Origin: Polymorphobacter fuscus
GTDB lineage: Bacteria; Pseudomonadota; Alphaproteobacteria; Sphingomonadales; Sphingomonadaceae
Reading direction: 5' to 3'
Length of the DNA stretch: 64,000 nucleotides
Assembly (NCBI RefSeq): GCF_011927825.1
Contig: NZ_JAATJI010000001.1
Span: forward strand, 2,232,001 to 2,296,000
Positions 1-9,339 of this stretch are shown here, one piece after another. Both the position numbers and the translations under genes were made by a program. The notes below the pieces were generated by a model that saw nothing but the letters and a program-made list of their open reading frames with translations, did not search any database and was not told the origin of the DNA. How positions within the stretch are numbered: the stretch's first letter is position 1; each line of letters opens with the position of its first letter.

Positions 1-448
1 GCCGGGCGTCGAGCGGTTCCATCTGGGTCCAGGCGTACCAGTCCTCGCCGACCTTGGCGCGGAACAGGCCTTCGGCGCCGGTGCGAAAGCCGGTGGTATA
101 GTCGAATTTCAGCGTGACCTTGCCGGCGGGCAGCGGCGCGGCAAAGTCGAGCTGCGCGACGCCGGAGGGGTCGACTTCGCTGTATCGGGCCGCAACCGTC
201 CTGCCGCCGGCAGTGGCGGTGGCGCTGGCGACCTTCAGCCCGAGCCCGTGGAGATAGATTCGGCTGGTCGGCGCGGCGACGTCGGCGTCGATCTCGGTAT
301 GGCCGCTATAGGTCGGCTGGGCGGGGTCGACGGTCAGGTCGAGCCGATACGCCGTGGGGGCGACCCCAGCAGGCAGCTTGCCGAGCGGAATGCCTTCGGC
401 AAGCGCGGCGGTGGAGGCGAGCAACACGGACAGCGCGAACAGACGCAT
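1..448 (-). CDS. M1 family metallopeptidase (aminopeptidase N-like), 5' part only
   Basis: The gene runs off the left edge, so only about the first 149 codons are visible. The start ATG at 448 has an AAGG about six bases upstream. The first 18 or so residues form a short hydrophobic signal peptide ending near ALA-EG, so the enzyme is probably exported. Next comes the typical N-terminal beta domain of M1 aminopeptidases: APTAYRLDLTVDP, then a YSGHTEI strand, then WYAWTQMEPLDAR, which is where M1 enzymes approach the substrate-binding region. The zinc motif HExxH would lie outside the window. It lies downstream of the toxin-antitoxin genes on the same strand but is separated from them by about 77 bases. 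Confidence 0.85.
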   Translation of the reverse strand, partial: MRLFALSVLLASTAALAEGIPLGKLPAGVAPTAYRLDLTVDPAQPTYSGHTEIDADVAAPTSRIYLHGLGLKVASATATAGGRTVAARYSEVDPSGVAQLDFAAPLPAGKVTLKFDYTTGFRTGAEGLFRAKVGEDWYAWTQMEPLDAR

Positions 449-525
449 GGGGAACCTTCGACAGAGGAACAAAAGTCTATCGTCACTCTGGCGCGACGGC
501 GAACGAGCGGCAAGAGCGATGGCCG

Positions 526-918
526 TCAGGCAAACAGCGCCAGCGGATGGCCACGCAACGCCGAATCGCGAGTCAGCAATCGCAGGCCCTCGACCTGCGC
601 CTGCACCAGCAGCAGCTCGTCGAACGGGTCGCGGTGGGCCATGGGAACCTGCAACTGCGTTGCTGCGTGGCGAGCGGACAGCGGCAAGATCGTCCAGCCG
701 ATGACATCGACGAAGCGCAGCAGCATCTCCGGCGCGATCACGCCCTTGCGTTGGCCGGACGGGTGAAAGCTGTTCCACTTCAATCGCGTTTCCCACACCG
801 CGACTGCCGACACCACGGGCACGCCGGCGGCCGATATCGCATTGCGTTCGCCCGGGGTCAGCTCGGCTTCGTCGGTCGCGGCCCAGATGACGACATGCGT
901 GTCGAGGAGCAGCGTCAA
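526..918 (-). CDS. PIN-domain toxin, VapC-like ribonuclease
   Basis: A 130-residue PIN-domain protein, the usual length for VapC toxins, which cleave RNA with a Mg-dependent acidic site. The expected acidic residues are visible: Asp in LLLDTH near residue 6, Glu in AVWETRLKW, Asp in HRDPFDELL and Asp in LLTRDSAL. All four positions look intact, so the toxin should be active. Its ATG overlaps the stop of the upstream antitoxin gene (ATGA at 915-918), which fits a translationally coupled type II toxin-antitoxin operon. The RNA target cannot be read from the sequence. Confidence 0.9.
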   Translation of the reverse strand: MTLLLDTHVVIWAATDEAELTPGERNAISAAGVPVVSAVAVWETRLKWNSFHPSGQRKGVIAPEMLLRFVDVIGWTILPLSARHAATQLQVPMAHRDPFDELLLVQAQVEGLRLLTRDSALRGHPLALFA

Positions 919-1184
919 TCGTCCAGCCCGAGCAATGCGCGGCTGAACGCCGGATCGTTGAAGTCATCGACCCAGTCACTGCCAACGGGTGCGATACCCA
1001 GTTCCTTGCGGATCCGCGCCGCCTTCTCCCAGTCCACGCCCGTCGGTTCGGCGACGAACGGCATGATGCGCGCCACCGGCTTGCCATGCCGCGTCACCAC
1101 CACCGGTTCGCCGCGTTCGGCTGCCGCCAGCGCGGCGCTGAACCGGGCCTTGGCCTCCCGAACCGACATTTCCATCACGCGCAT
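915..1184 (-). CDS. Phd/YefM-type antitoxin of a PIN toxin pair
   Basis: An 89-residue protein that starts with the prevent-host-death fold: SVREAKARFSAAL, then GEPVVVTRHGKPVARIMP, the DNA-binding and dimerisation part of Phd/YefM antitoxins. The C-terminal half (DWVDDFNDPAF) is acidic and is probably the disordered toxin-neutralising segment. It precedes and overlaps the PIN toxin gene by four bases. ATG codons at 1184, 1175 and 1169 are all possible starts; the first is used here. Antitoxins of this family normally repress their own operon, and a 10-bp-spaced direct repeat sits just upstream. Confidence 0.88.
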   Translation of the reverse strand: MRVMEMSVREAKARFSAALAAAERGEPVVVTRHGKPVARIMPFVAEPTGVDWEKAARIRKELGIAPVGSDWVDDFNDPAFSRALLGLDD

Positions 1185-1193
1185 CCCGATTGT

Positions 1194-1208
1194 GACTACG
1201 CGAGACTA
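1194..1208. promoter_or_regulatory. Direct repeat upstream of the toxin-antitoxin operon, possible operator
   Basis: GACTA-CGCGA-GACTA: two identical 5-mers whose starts are 10 bases apart, one helical turn, in the 44-base gap between the hslU stop and the antitoxin start. The position suits an antitoxin-binding operator. The repeat is short and could be chance. Confidence 0.3.
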
Positions 1209-1228
1209 CATGTTTGCGCCGCAAAAGG

Positions 1229-2554
1229 CTAGAGGATGAACTTCGACAGATCGGTATCCCGCGCGATCGCGCCGAGTTCGCGTTCGACATAGGCCGCGTC
1301 GATCGTCACCGCGTCACCGGCGCGCTCGCTGGCATCGAAGCTGAGGCCTTCGAGCAGCTTTTCCATCACCGTCTGCAGCCGCCGCGCGCCGATGTTCTCG
1401 ACCGCGTCATTGACCTGTTCGGCGGTGCGCGCGATCGCGTCGATGCCGTCGTCGGTCAGCGTCAGCGTGACGCCTTCGGTGCCAAGCAGCGCCACATATT
1501 GGCGGACCAGCGACGCTTCGGTGTCGGTCAGAATGCGCTTGAAATCCTCATAGGTCAGGCCCTTCAGCTCGACGCGGATCGGCAGCCGGCCCTGGAGTTC
1601 GGGCAGCAGGTCGCTTGGCTTGGACACGTGAAACGCACCCGAGGCGATGAACAGGATATGGTCGGTCTTCACCGGGCCATATTTCGTCGCAACCGTGGTG
1701 CCTTCGATCAGCGGCAGCAGGTCGCGCTGCACGCCCTCGCGGCTGACCGAGCCGCCGCGCACATCGCTGACGGCGATCTTGTCGATCTCGTCGAGAAAGA
1801 CGATGCCATTGTCCTCGGCGCTGCGCACCGCCTCCCGCGCGATGTCCTCGTCATCGAGCCGCTTGTCGGATTCCTCGGCGACAAGAGCTTCCCATGCCGC
1901 CTCGACGCGCATCTTGCGACGCTTGGTCCGGCCGCCCATCGCCTTGCCGAGCATGTCCGACAGGTTGATCATGCCGACCTGGCCGGGCTGCATGCCGGGC
2001 ATGTCGAAGCTCGGTGCGGTCTCGGCGACCTCGATCTCGACTTCGCGGCCCTTGAGGTCGCCCGAGCGGAACCGGTCCCGGAACGCCAGCCGCGTTGCCT
2101 CGCTGGCATCCTTGCCGACGAGGACGTCGAGCAACCGGGCTTCGGCCGCGCTTTCGGCAGCTTCCTTGACGCCGGCGCGCCGCGTTTCGCGGACCAGCCG
2201 GATCGATTCCTCGACCAGATCGCGGATGATCGAATCGACGTCGCGGCCGACGTAGCCGACTTCGGTGAACTTGGTCGCCTCGATCTTGAGGAACGGCGCG
2301 CCGGCCAGCCGTGCCAGCCGCCGGCTGATCTCGGTCTTGCCGCAGCCGGTGGGCCCGATCATCAGGATGTTCTTGGGGGAAACCTCGTCGCGCAGGTCAT
2401 CGCCCAGCCGTTGCCGGCGCCAGCGGTTGCGCAGTGCCACGGCGACGGCGCGCTTGGCATCGCCCTGGCCGACGATGTGGCGATCGAGCGCGGCGACGAT
2501 GGCGCGCGGGGTCAGGCCGGCCTCGGCTGCGGCAATCGGGGTCATCACGGTCAT
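1229..2554 (-). CDS. hslU: ATP-dependent protease ATPase subunit HslU (ClpY)
   Basis: The AAA+ unfoldase of the cytoplasmic HslUV protease, which feeds substrates to HslV. Visible features are the [19 protein letters not shown] start, Walker [10 protein letters not shown], Walker [13 protein letters not shown], a long intermediate domain between them, and the conserved end SKFIL. The C-terminal residues of HslU insert into HslV to activate it. The protein is 441 residues, a normal length. The ATG at 2554 is chosen because it overlaps the hslV stop (ATGA) and gives the usual N-terminus; an upstream in-frame extension would run into hslV. It is translated downstream of hslV in one operon. Confidence 0.97.
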   Translation of the reverse strand: MTVMTPIAAAEAGLTPRAIVAALDRHIVGQGDAKRAVAVALRNRWRRQRLGDDLRDEVSPKNILMIGPTGCGKTEISRRLARLAGAPFLKIEATKFTEVGYVGRDVDSIIRDLVEESIRLVRETRRAGVKEAAESAAEARLLDVLVGKDASEATRLAFRDRFRSGDLKGREVEIEVAETAPSFDMPGMQPGQVGMINLSDMLGKAMGGRTKRRKMRVEAAWEALVAEESDKRLDDEDIAREAVRSAEDNGIVFLDEIDKIAVSDVRGGSVSREGVQRDLLPLIEGTTVATKYGPVKTDHILFIASGAFHVSKPSDLLPELQGRLPIRVELKGLTYEDFKRILTDTEASLVRQYVALLGTEGVTLTLTDDGIDAIARTAEQVNDAVENIGARRLQTVMEKLLEGLSFDASERAGDAVTIDAAYVERELGAIARDTDLSKFIL

Positions 2555-3111
2555 TTCGTCTCTCCGCCGCCGATATTTTCGACGGTCAGCTGGTCGTTGG
2601 TATAGACGCACAATTCGGCCGCGATGCCCATGGCGCGGCGCGCGATGGTTTCGGCATCATGGTCCGAATCGGCCAAAGCGCGGGCGGCGGCGAGGGCGAA
2701 ATTGCCACCCGAACCGATCGCCGCCATGCCGCCGACCGGTTCCAGCACGTCACCGGTGCCGGTCAGCACCAGTGTCACGTCCTTGTCGGCAACGATCATC
2801 ATCGCTTCCAGCCGGCGCAGGTAACGGTCGGTCCGCCAGTCCTTGGCAAGCTCGACCGCGGCGCGGGTCAACTGGCCGGGATAGCGTTCCAGCTTTGCTT
2901 CCAGCCGTTCGAACAGGGTGAAGGCGTCGGCGGTGGCGCCGGCAAAGCCGCCGATGACGGCGCCATCGGGGCCGAGGCGGCGGACCTTGCGGGCATTGGG
3001 TTTCATCACGGTCTGGCCCATCGTCACCTGGCCGTCGCCGGCGATGGTGACATGGCCGTTCTTGCGCACCGACACGATGGTCGTGCCGTGCCAATCGGGG
3101 AAGTCTGCCAT
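2551..3111 (-). CDS. hslV: ATP-dependent protease peptidase subunit HslV (ClpQ)
   Basis: The threonine peptidase of HslUV, related to proteasome beta subunits. The N-terminus reads [13 protein letters not shown]; processing after HG would free the catalytic threonine. [35 protein letters not shown] and [16 protein letters not shown] are family signatures. It is 186 residues with the ATG at 3111; a TTG seven codons upstream is less likely because family members start close to the HGTT site. No clear Shine-Dalgarno sequence is seen. It is the first gene of hslVU. Confidence 0.97.
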   Translation of the reverse strand: MADFPDWHGTTIVSVRKNGHVTIAGDGQVTMGQTVMKPNARKVRRLGPDGAVIGGFAGATADAFTLFERLEAKLERYPGQLTRAAVELAKDWRTDRYLRRLEAMMIVADKDVTLVLTGTGDVLEPVGGMAAIGSGGNFALAAARALADSDHDAETIARRAMGIAAELCVYTNDQLTVENIGGGETK

Positions 3112-3272
3112 GGGGAAAGGGGGCTTTCGCAACTTGAATGTAATCGGGATGTAGGGTGTCGTCGGCGGTTGAAAAGCCCCCCGGGGCCGGCGCGGGGCAA
3201 AGGTTGCCGCCCTGTCATTTTTTGCGGCGGCGCGGAATCGCCAGCCCCGGGGGCGTCTGGTAAGGCCCGTGG

Positions 3273-3902
3273 ATGCACCCGCCCGGCACCCTCATCCTCC
3301 ATGACCTGACCACGGCGCGCCCGCGCCCGTCCCGCGGTTTCGGCATGGACGTCTGGCATTGGCTGGGCCGCGGCTTTCTGGCGCTGGGGGGATGGCGCAT
3401 TGCCGGGGATTGGCCGGACGACGCCAAGGCGGTGGTCACCGCCGGACCGCACACATCGAACTGGGATGGCATCTGGATGATCGCGGCAGCTGCCAAATGG
3501 CGGATTCGCCTGCGCTACATGGGCAAGAAGAGCCTGACCCAGGGCCCGTTCGGCGCGCTTGTCCGCTGGACCGGCTGCATCCCGATCGATCGCAGCCGCA
3601 GCAACGATGTCGTCGGCACGATGCGCGCCGCCTTTGCCGCGGAAGCGGGGCTGATCCTGGTGGTGCCGCCCGAAGGCACGCGCGACCGGGTGCTGAAGTG
3701 GAAATCCGGCTTTTATCACATCGCCGTCGGCGCTGGCGTTCCGATCACCTTTGCCGTGATGGACTATGCCAAAAAGACGGTATCGCTGCCCGCAACCCTT
3801 TGGCCCAGCGGCGATTATGCCGCCGACCTGGCGATCATCCAGGGCTTCTATGCCGAGGCTACCGCCAAATATCCGGAAAATTTCGTGCTGACCGGCAACT
3901 GA
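3273..3902 (+). CDS. Lysophospholipid acyltransferase family protein (PlsC-like)
   Basis: A PlsC/LPLAT-type acyltransferase, probably moving acyl groups onto a lysophospholipid or related acceptor at the inner membrane. The catalytic HX4D motif is HTSNWD near residue 60, and the second block PPEGTRDR (about residues 130-137) is the expected phosphate-binding site. There is no clear transmembrane anchor. The start at 3273 has a possible AAGG upstream; an ATG at 3345 (MDVWHWLG) is an alternative and would drop 24 poorly conserved residues. It diverges from hslVU. The precise substrate is unknown. Confidence 0.82.
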   Translation: MHPPGTLILHDLTTARPRPSRGFGMDVWHWLGRGFLALGGWRIAGDWPDDAKAVVTAGPHTSNWDGIWMIAAAAKWRIRLRYMGKKSLTQGPFGALVRWTGCIPIDRSRSNDVVGTMRAAFAAEAGLILVVPPEGTRDRVLKWKSGFYHIAVGAGVPITFAVMDYAKKTVSLPATLWPSGDYAADLAIIQGFYAEATAKYPENFVLTGN

Positions 3903-3908
3903 CGGACG

Positions 3909-4121
3909 TCAGGATGCCTGTTCGTTGGCGATGACGGTGGTGCGGCCATTATGGTGGCGCACGCGCGCAACCAGCTTGGTGCCGCGCATAACCTCGACCA
4001 GCGCCGCATCGTCAAGACCGCTGGCAAAGCGGATCGCGTCGTCATCGTTCTGAAATGCCTGCTCGAATCCCCTGTCGACCCGTCCGGTCGTGTCGAGGGC
4101 GAAAAGCCGATAAGTCTTCAT
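3909..4121 (-). CDS. Small hypothetical cytoplasmic protein
   Basis: A 70-residue protein, MKTYRLFALDTTGRV..., with no signal peptide or membrane segment. It resembles short uncharacterised proteins common in Sphingomonadales that begin with a beta strand, then a polar segment with NDDDAIRFA, and end with a strand and basic residues. No catalytic motif is seen. The ATG at 4121 is preferred over a GTG seven codons earlier. A good sigma70-like promoter lies about 45-75 bases upstream on the minus strand, so it is likely its own transcription unit. No function is assigned. Confidence 0.7.
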   Translation of the reverse strand: MKTYRLFALDTTGRVDRGFEQAFQNDDDAIRFASGLDDAALVEVMRGTKLVARVRHHNGRTTVIANEQAS

Positions 4122-4166
4122 AGCGCCAATCTGTCCACCCACCCGAACGTTACGCCCTTGGCATAA

Positions 4167-4195
4167 GCATTAGTCCAATGCAGGGGATGAAACAA
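4167..4195 (-). promoter_or_regulatory. Sigma70-like promoter for the small protein at 3909-4121
   Basis: Read on the minus strand: TTGTTT (4195-4190), a 17-base spacer, TAATGC (4172-4167). It lies in a locally AT-rich patch of an otherwise GC-rich region and gives a predicted leader of about 40 bases. Confidence 0.45.
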
Positions 4196-4231
4196 GCATT
4201 ATTAATAGTTCATAAAGACTGCGGGCGCATG

Positions 4232-5404
4232 TCACGCGGCCTTGCGACGCGCCCCGGCGATTGCTGCATAGCGGCGGAACAACGCTTCGAAATGTTCGTC
4301 CATCGTCGGCACCCCGCGCGCCGCAAGGCGGCTCGCCGCGGTCAGTGCCGGCAAGCGTGCAATGGCTTCCCCGATGGCCGTGGCCGCGCTGCCGGCGTCG
4401 CCGGCGGTAAAGGTGACGCCCTGGCCTTCGACGAACTGGTCCCCTGCCCCGCCGGCGGCCGGCACGATGATCGGCAGGCCCGAGGCGCGCGCTTCCGCCG
4501 CGACCAGGCCGAAGGTTTCGGCCGACGCGCCATGGATCAGCAGATCGGCGCTGGCCAGCATTCGTGCCATCTGGCCCCGGTCGGTGATCGGCGCGACGAG
4601 CGCGATATGCGGGTTTTCGCCGACGGCGCGCAGGATCTTGGTACGGCCATGGCCATCGCCGACCAGGACCAGCCCGAGCGGATCATTGACCCCCGCCGCC
4701 GTTGCGGCAGCGATGATCAGTGGCCAGCATTTTTCGGGGGAGAAGCGTCCGACGCCGACGATCAGCGTGGCATTTTCGGGCTGGTCGCAGCGTTCGAGCA
4801 GCCGGGCGCGCAGCCCGACATCGCGGTGCTGCGGGCCGAAGACGCCGGATTCGACTCCCATCGGCACGGTTTCGACATGGTGCAGCCCGCCGGCGGTCAG
4901 CCGTGCCGCCAGGCTGGGGGACGCGCAGACGACAGTGTCGAATCCGGCATCGAGGCGGCGCAGGTGCCGCCAGAACCAGTCGAACCCGCGATCGATGGTG
5001 GGACGGCTGAACACGCCTTCGAACCAGCGATAGGCCCAGGCCGACAGCGGGTCGGCGTGCATGATCAGCGCGCGCGGCGCGGTTCCCGTCCATTCGGCGA
5101 CCGCGGTGGCGCTGCCCCAGGGCGAGGACGCTTCGATGAAGTCGGGCTGATAGCGGTCGAGCGCGTCGTGGATGATGGCGTCGTTCTCGAAATAGAAATA
5201 ATTGCGGTCGAGCGGAAAGCGCGGGCTGGCAATGCTGACCAGCCGCGCCGCGTCGCTGACCTGTTCCACGCTGTCTTCGGCGCCCGGCACCACCACCGTC
5301 AGGTCATGGCCAAGGCGTTCGGCGGCTGCCAGCTTGAGGCGGGTATAGGTGCGGATGCCCCCGCCGCTCGGCGAATAAAGTGCTGAAATATCGACAATTC
5401 GCAT
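4232..5404 (-). CDS. Glycosyltransferase family 4 protein
   Basis: A 390-residue GT-B fold glycosyltransferase of the GT4/WecA-acceptor or mannosyltransferase type. The N-terminal domain has the loop SPSGGGIRTYTR, the acceptor side. The C-terminal nucleotide-sugar domain has VGVGRFSPEKCWPLIIAA, a GDGHGR loop and the conserved ETFGLVAAE (E-x7-E) motif, followed by SGLPIIVPAAGGAGD. The first ATG giving the GT-B N-terminus (MRIVDISALYSP) is at 5404. It stands alone between opposite-strand or unrelated genes, so the sugar and acceptor cannot be inferred from context. Confidence 0.88.
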   Translation of the reverse strand: MRIVDISALYSPSGGGIRTYTRLKLAAAERLGHDLTVVVPGAEDSVEQVSDAARLVSIASPRFPLDRNYFYFENDAIIHDALDRYQPDFIEASSPWGSATAVAEWTGTAPRALIMHADPLSAWAYRWFEGVFSRPTIDRGFDWFWRHLRRLDAGFDTVVCASPSLAARLTAGGLHHVETVPMGVESGVFGPQHRDVGLRARLLERCDQPENATLIVGVGRFSPEKCWPLIIAAATAAGVNDPLGLVLVGDGHGRTKILRAVGENPHIALVAPITDRGQMARMLASADLLIHGASAETFGLVAAEARASGLPIIVPAAGGAGDQFVEGQGVTFTAGDAGSAATAIGEAIARLPALTAASRLAARGVPTMDEHFEALFRRYAAIAGARRKAA

Positions 5405-5651
5405 CAGCGTCAGCGCCTCAGATCCACGGCCGTCGCCGTGCCAGTCCCGACATGTCTGGCTTGCATCAGCCAAGGCGCCGCCGTCAATCGAATTCCCTTG
5501 GCTGGGTCCGGTTGCGGACCCGGCCCGGCATCGCACGCCCGGCCCGCCCGCGCCTTCACCGCTGCATGAAATCAACTTCACGCGACACGCGCGCAGTCAT
5601 CGCTAGATTCACGCAGGTGCGCCGGGGTCGGCGCGGTCATGGACGCTTTCA

Positions 5652-6032
5652 ATGACGGATGCAGGCCGGTTCTGGGCCGACGCGCGGTTGCCGCTGGCGA
5701 TCGTGGTCGCTGCCCTCGTCGCGGGGCTGGCGGCGACGTCGCTGCTGGCCCCGTCGCGCACGGAACGCGCCCATCTGCCCGGCCTGACGGCGGCCGACGG
5801 CCGTGCCGGGGAAGGCCTGATCGTCACCAGCGTGCAGAGCGGAAGCGTGGCCGCCAAGGGCGGGATTGCGGTCGGGGATCGCATCGTGGGGCTTGACGGC
5901 CACCATGTCACCAGCCGCGCCGGCGCGATCGCCGCGTTGCGCACGCATCCCGACCCGGTGATTGACATGGCTGTCGCCCATAATCATGCCATCCGGCATG
6001 TAATGTTGCAGCGGGACGGGGATCGGTCATGA
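5652..6032 (+). CDS. Membrane-anchored PDZ-domain protein
   Basis: A 126-residue protein with one N-terminal transmembrane segment (about residues 13-33, LAIVVAALVAGLAATSLLA) and a short periplasmic PDZ domain: GLIVTSVQSGSVAAKGGIAVGDRIVGLDGHHV is the peptide-binding core of PDZ modules from proteases such as DegP and RseP. There is no protease domain. Its stop overlaps the start of a response regulator gene by four bases (ATGA), and a histidine kinase follows, so it probably senses or scaffolds a periplasmic signal for that two-component system. Confidence 0.8.
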   Translation: MTDAGRFWADARLPLAIVVAALVAGLAATSLLAPSRTERAHLPGLTAADGRAGEGLIVTSVQSGSVAAKGGIAVGDRIVGLDGHHVTSRAGAIAALRTHPDPVIDMAVAHNHAIRHVMLQRDGDRS

Positions 6033-6715
6033 GCCGCAAGATTCTGGTTGTCGAAGACGATCGCACGACCGCCGATTACATCGTCAAGGGACTGGTCGAG
6101 GCCGGGTATAATGTCGATCGCGCCGACAATGGCCGCGACGGCTTCTTCCTCGCCAGCGACGGCAGCTATGATGTTGTCGTGCTCGATCGCATGCTGCCGC
6201 AGCTCGATGGCCTTGCCGTTCTCGCAGCGTTGCGTGCCGCCAGCATCGAAACCCCGGTCATCATCCTGTCGGCGCTGGGCACCGCCGATGATCGCATCAC
6301 CGGGCTGACCGGCGGCGCCGACGATTATCTCGTCAAACCCTTCGTCTTTGCCGAACTGCTGGCGCGGCTGCAGCGGCTGGCGCGCCGCGGCAACGCCCCG
6401 GCGGCGGTCGAAACCCGGCTGGTCTGTGCCGATCTGGAACTCGACCTGCTCGCGCGCCGCGTCAAGCGCGGCAGCATGACGGTGGCGCTGCAACCGCTGG
6501 AGTTTCGCCTGCTCGAGTTCCTCATGCGCCATCCGGACCAGGTGGTAACGCGCACCATGGTGCTGGAAGGCGTCTGGGATTACCACTTCGACCCGGGCAC
6601 CAACATTATCGACGTCCATGTCAGCCGGCTGCGGCGCAAGATCGACGCCGGCTTCGACAAGCCGCTGCTCCACACCGTCCGCGGCGCCGGCTATCGCTTC
6701 GGGCCCGAAGTCTAG
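6029..6715 (+). CDS. OmpR/PhoB-family response regulator
   Basis: A 228-residue two-component regulator. The receiver domain (residues 1-115) has the acidic pair in VVEDDR, the phosphoacceptor Asp in VVVLDRMLPQLDGL and the Lys in YLVKPF. The C-terminal winged helix (about 130-225) has the OmpR hallmarks LQPLEFRLLEFLMRHPDQVVTR and NIIDVHVSRLRRKID with the terminal hairpin VRGAGYRF. It should bind DNA as a dimer when phosphorylated. It sits between a PDZ protein and its presumed cognate kinase. Confidence 0.95.
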   Translation: MSRKILVVEDDRTTADYIVKGLVEAGYNVDRADNGRDGFFLASDGSYDVVVLDRMLPQLDGLAVLAALRAASIETPVIILSALGTADDRITGLTGGADDYLVKPFVFAELLARLQRLARRGNAPAAVETRLVCADLELDLLARRVKRGSMTVALQPLEFRLLEFLMRHPDQVVTRTMVLEGVWDYHFDPGTNIIDVHVSRLRRKIDAGFDKPLLHTVRGAGYRFGPEV

Positions 6716-6718
6716 CGC

Positions 6719-8074
6719 GTGCGGCTGTTGTCGTCCGCCACGGCGCGGCTGGTCGCGCTGATCTTCGTCCTGCAGATCGCCATGACCGGCGGCGTGCTGC
6801 TGCTGGCGCGCAACGCCATCGTCCAGCAATCGGCGCGGGACCGGCAGGAAATTGTCGCCGAAGTCGCGAACGATCTGCGCGCCTGGCATGCGCGGGGTGG
6901 TGACGCCGCACTGGCGACCGAGATCACCAGCCGGCTCGACACGTTGCGCGGCGAAAATCTCGTGCTGCTGCTGACCGCGGCCGATGGCCGGGTCATCGCC
7001 GGCAACCTTGCAGCCTGGCCGCCGGTGGTGGCCCGAACGACGAACTGGCAGACGATCGACCTGTTCCGCACCGGCGCCGACCGCGCCGAACGGCTGGGCA
7101 TCAGCGCCACGACCCTGCCCGGGGGCAGCCATCTCCTGACCGGCCATGTCATCGAATCCGACGTGCGCTACGCCCAGGTCAGCCAGCGCGTGCTGATCGC
7201 CGCCTTCCTGTTCACTGTGCCACTGGCGCTGATCGTGGCGGCGGCGATGACGCGCGCCATCAACCGGCGCGTCGCCGGCATTGCCGATACGGCCAGCGCG
7301 GTGGCCGAAGGCGACCTGGCGCGCCGGGTGCCGCTCGACGGCAGCGGCGACAGCTTCGACAGGCTGGGCGACGGCGTCAACGCCATGCTGGCGCGTATCC
7401 AGACGCTGGTCGAGGAACTGCGCATCGTCACCGGCAGCCTGGCGCACGACCTGCGCGGCCCGATCTTCCGGCTGACGGCGACGCTGGAAGAGGCACGCAA
7501 TGCCACCGACGACCCGGTGGCGACGGCGGCGATGGAGCGGGTGTCGGTCGAGGCCGCGGCGCTGCAGACGATGCTGGCGACGGCGATGCAGATCGCCCAG
7601 GCCGAAGCCGGCATCGGCCGCGATCGCTTCGGCGATGTCGACGTTGCGGCAATGCTCGGCGACATCGGGGAGCTTTATGGCCCGGCGGCAGAGGATCGCG
7701 GCATCACCCTGGTGGTGACGCCGTTCGAGGGCCATTTCCGCCTGCACCGCGAACTGGTCAGCCAGGCGATCGGCAACGTCATCGACAATGCCATGCGCCA
7801 TGCCGCCGGGGCGACGCGGATCACCGTGTCGGCGATCCTGTCGGAAGCGGCGCTGACCATATCGGTTGCCGACAATGGCGTGGGCATCGCCGTCGCCGAC
7901 CGCGCCACGGCGCTGCGCCGTTTCGGCCGGCTCGACCCCAGCCGCCATGCGCCGGGGGCCGGGCTGGGCCTGTCCCTCGTCGAAGCGGTGGCGCATCTTC
8001 ACGACGGAAACCTGGCGCTGGGCGACAATGCACCCGGGCTGCGCGTCGAAATGACCTTGCGAACCCAGGGCTGA
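6719..8074 (+). CDS. HAMP-domain sensor histidine kinase
   Basis: A 451-residue inner-membrane kinase, partner of the regulator four bases upstream. It begins with GTG. TM1 covers about residues 8-29 and TM2 about 157-178, enclosing a periplasmic sensor domain of about 125 residues with no recognisable fold. A HAMP linker follows, then an H-box with LAHDLRGPI (His near 242), an N-box [11 protein letters not shown], and G-boxes DNGVGI and [13 protein letters not shown]. The DLRGP form of the H-box is typical of many proteobacterial kinases paired with OmpR-type regulators. The signal is unknown; the adjacent PDZ protein may be part of the sensor. Confidence 0.93.
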   Translation: MRLLSSATARLVALIFVLQIAMTGGVLLLARNAIVQQSARDRQEIVAEVANDLRAWHARGGDAALATEITSRLDTLRGENLVLLLTAADGRVIAGNLAAWPPVVARTTNWQTIDLFRTGADRAERLGISATTLPGGSHLLTGHVIESDVRYAQVSQRVLIAAFLFTVPLALIVAAAMTRAINRRVAGIADTASAVAEGDLARRVPLDGSGDSFDRLGDGVNAMLARIQTLVEELRIVTGSLAHDLRGPIFRLTATLEEARNATDDPVATAAMERVSVEAAALQTMLATAMQIAQAEAGIGRDRFGDVDVAAMLGDIGELYGPAAEDRGITLVVTPFEGHFRLHRELVSQAIGNVIDNAMRHAAGATRITVSAILSEAALTISVADNGVGIAVADRATALRRFGRLDPSRHAPGAGLGLSLVEAVAHLHDGNLALGDNAPGLRVEMTLRTQG

Positions 8075-8126
8075 ACCACCGCCCGCCACCTTGCCGCCGC
8101 GCCGCCGATGCATTACCCGCGCCGCC

Positions 8127-8738
8127 ATGATCCAGCGTATCGCCACCGTCGCCCGCGCCACCAAGGAAACGGCGATCGACGTCACCGTCAACCTTGATGG
8201 CAGCGGTGAATATCAGGTTTCGACCGGGATCGGCTTTCTCGATCACATGCTCGAACAGCTGTCGCGCCACAGCCTGATCGACATCACCCTGACGACGAAG
8301 GGCGACCTGCATATCGATGGCCACCACACCACCGAGGACAGCGGCATCGCGCTCGGTGAGGCCGTGGCGCGCGCGCTTGGCGACCGGCGCGGCATCACCC
8401 GCTATGGCGATGCACTGGTGCCGATGGACGAAACGCTGACCCGCGTCGCGCTCGACATTTCGGGCCGGCCCTATCTCGTCTGGAAGACCGCGTTCACCCA
8501 GCCCAAGCTGGGCGAGCTCGACACCGAGATGGTCAAGGAATTCTTCGCGGCGTTTGCCGGCAGCGCCGGGATCACCCTGCATGTCGAAACGCTTTACGGG
8601 GTCAACAACCACCATATCGCCGAAAGCTGCTTCAAGGCGCTGGCGCGGGCGCTGCGCGCCGCCGTCGCCATCGATCCGCGCAAGGCCGATGCCGTGCCGT
8701 CGACCAAGGGCACGCTGGGGGGCATCACCGGTGGCTGA
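8127..8738 (+). CDS. hisB: Imidazoleglycerol-phosphate dehydratase
   Basis: Monofunctional HisB, which dehydrates imidazole glycerol phosphate to imidazole acetol phosphate in histidine synthesis. Metal-binding histidine motifs are visible: [22 protein letters not shown] and NNHHIAE. It is 203 residues with the ATG at 8127, without the phosphatase domain found in enteric HisB. It is the first gene of hisBHAFE; hisH overlaps its 3' end by eight bases with a GTG start. No leader peptide rich in histidine codons is seen upstream. Confidence 0.96.
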   Translation: MIQRIATVARATKETAIDVTVNLDGSGEYQVSTGIGFLDHMLEQLSRHSLIDITLTTKGDLHIDGHHTTEDSGIALGEAVARALGDRRGITRYGDALVPMDETLTRVALDISGRPYLVWKTAFTQPKLGELDTEMVKEFFAAFAGSAGITLHVETLYGVNNHHIAESCFKALARALRAAVAIDPRKADAVPSTKGTLGGITGG

Positions 8739-9339
8739 TCGCATTGCGGTCGTCGATTATGGTGCCGGCAATCTGCGCTCCGTCGCCCGCGCGCTGGCAG
8801 CGGCGGGCGCAGATGTCGAAATCACCGGCGATCCGGCGCGCATCGCCACTGCGGCGCGGATCGTGCTGCCCGGCGTCGGCGCCTTTGCCCAGTGCATCAC
8901 CGCCTTGCGCGGCGCCACCGGGATCGAAGCGGCGCTGGATGATGCCGTGCGGGTGCGCGGCACGCCGTTCCTCGGCATTTGCGTCGGCATGCAGCTGCTC
9001 GCGACCGAAGGTCATGAACATGGCGTCCACCAGGGCCTCGGCTGGCTGCCGGGCAAGGTCACGCGGCTGACGCCGGACGACGCGGCGCTGAAGATCCCGC
9101 ACATGGGCTGGAACGCGGTGACCGCCGCCAATGACAGCGGCGTGCCGACCGGCGACGCCTATTTCGTGCACAGCTACCGCTTCGACCCCGACGATGCCGC
9201 CGATGTCCGCGCCACCGCCGATCATGGCGGTGCCTTCCCCGCCATCGTCGCGCGCGGCAACATCACCGGCGTGCAGTTCCACCCCGAAAAGAGCCAGGCC
9301 TATGGCCTGGCCTTCCTCCAGCGCTGGCTTGCCGCATGA
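8731..9339 (+). CDS. hisH: Imidazole glycerol phosphate synthase, glutaminase subunit
   Basis: A class I glutamine amidotransferase that supplies ammonia to HisF. The catalytic cysteine is in GICVGMQLL, and the His-Glu pair is in VQFHPEKSQ near the C-terminus. [12 protein letters not shown] at the start is the family signature. The GTG at 8731 gives 202 residues and the expected N-terminus; it overlaps the hisB stop by eight bases. The stop overlaps the hisA start (ATGA). HisH and HisF are separate genes here, with hisA between them, as in most bacteria. Confidence 0.96.
   Translation: MADRIAVVDYGAGNLRSVARALAAAGADVEITGDPARIATAARIVLPGVGAFAQCITALRGATGIEAALDDAVRVRGTPFLGICVGMQLLATEGHEHGVHQGLGWLPGKVTRLTPDDAALKIPHMGWNAVTAANDSGVPTGDAYFVHSYRFDPDDAADVRATADHGGAFPAIVARGNITGVQFHPEKSQAYGLAFLQRWLAA

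Noticed and set aside
5984..8191. Long open frame on the minus strand through the response regulator, kinase and hisB start
   Set aside because: It is a high-GC shadow of genes with clear motifs on the plus strand; no family resemblance or ribosome site of its own.
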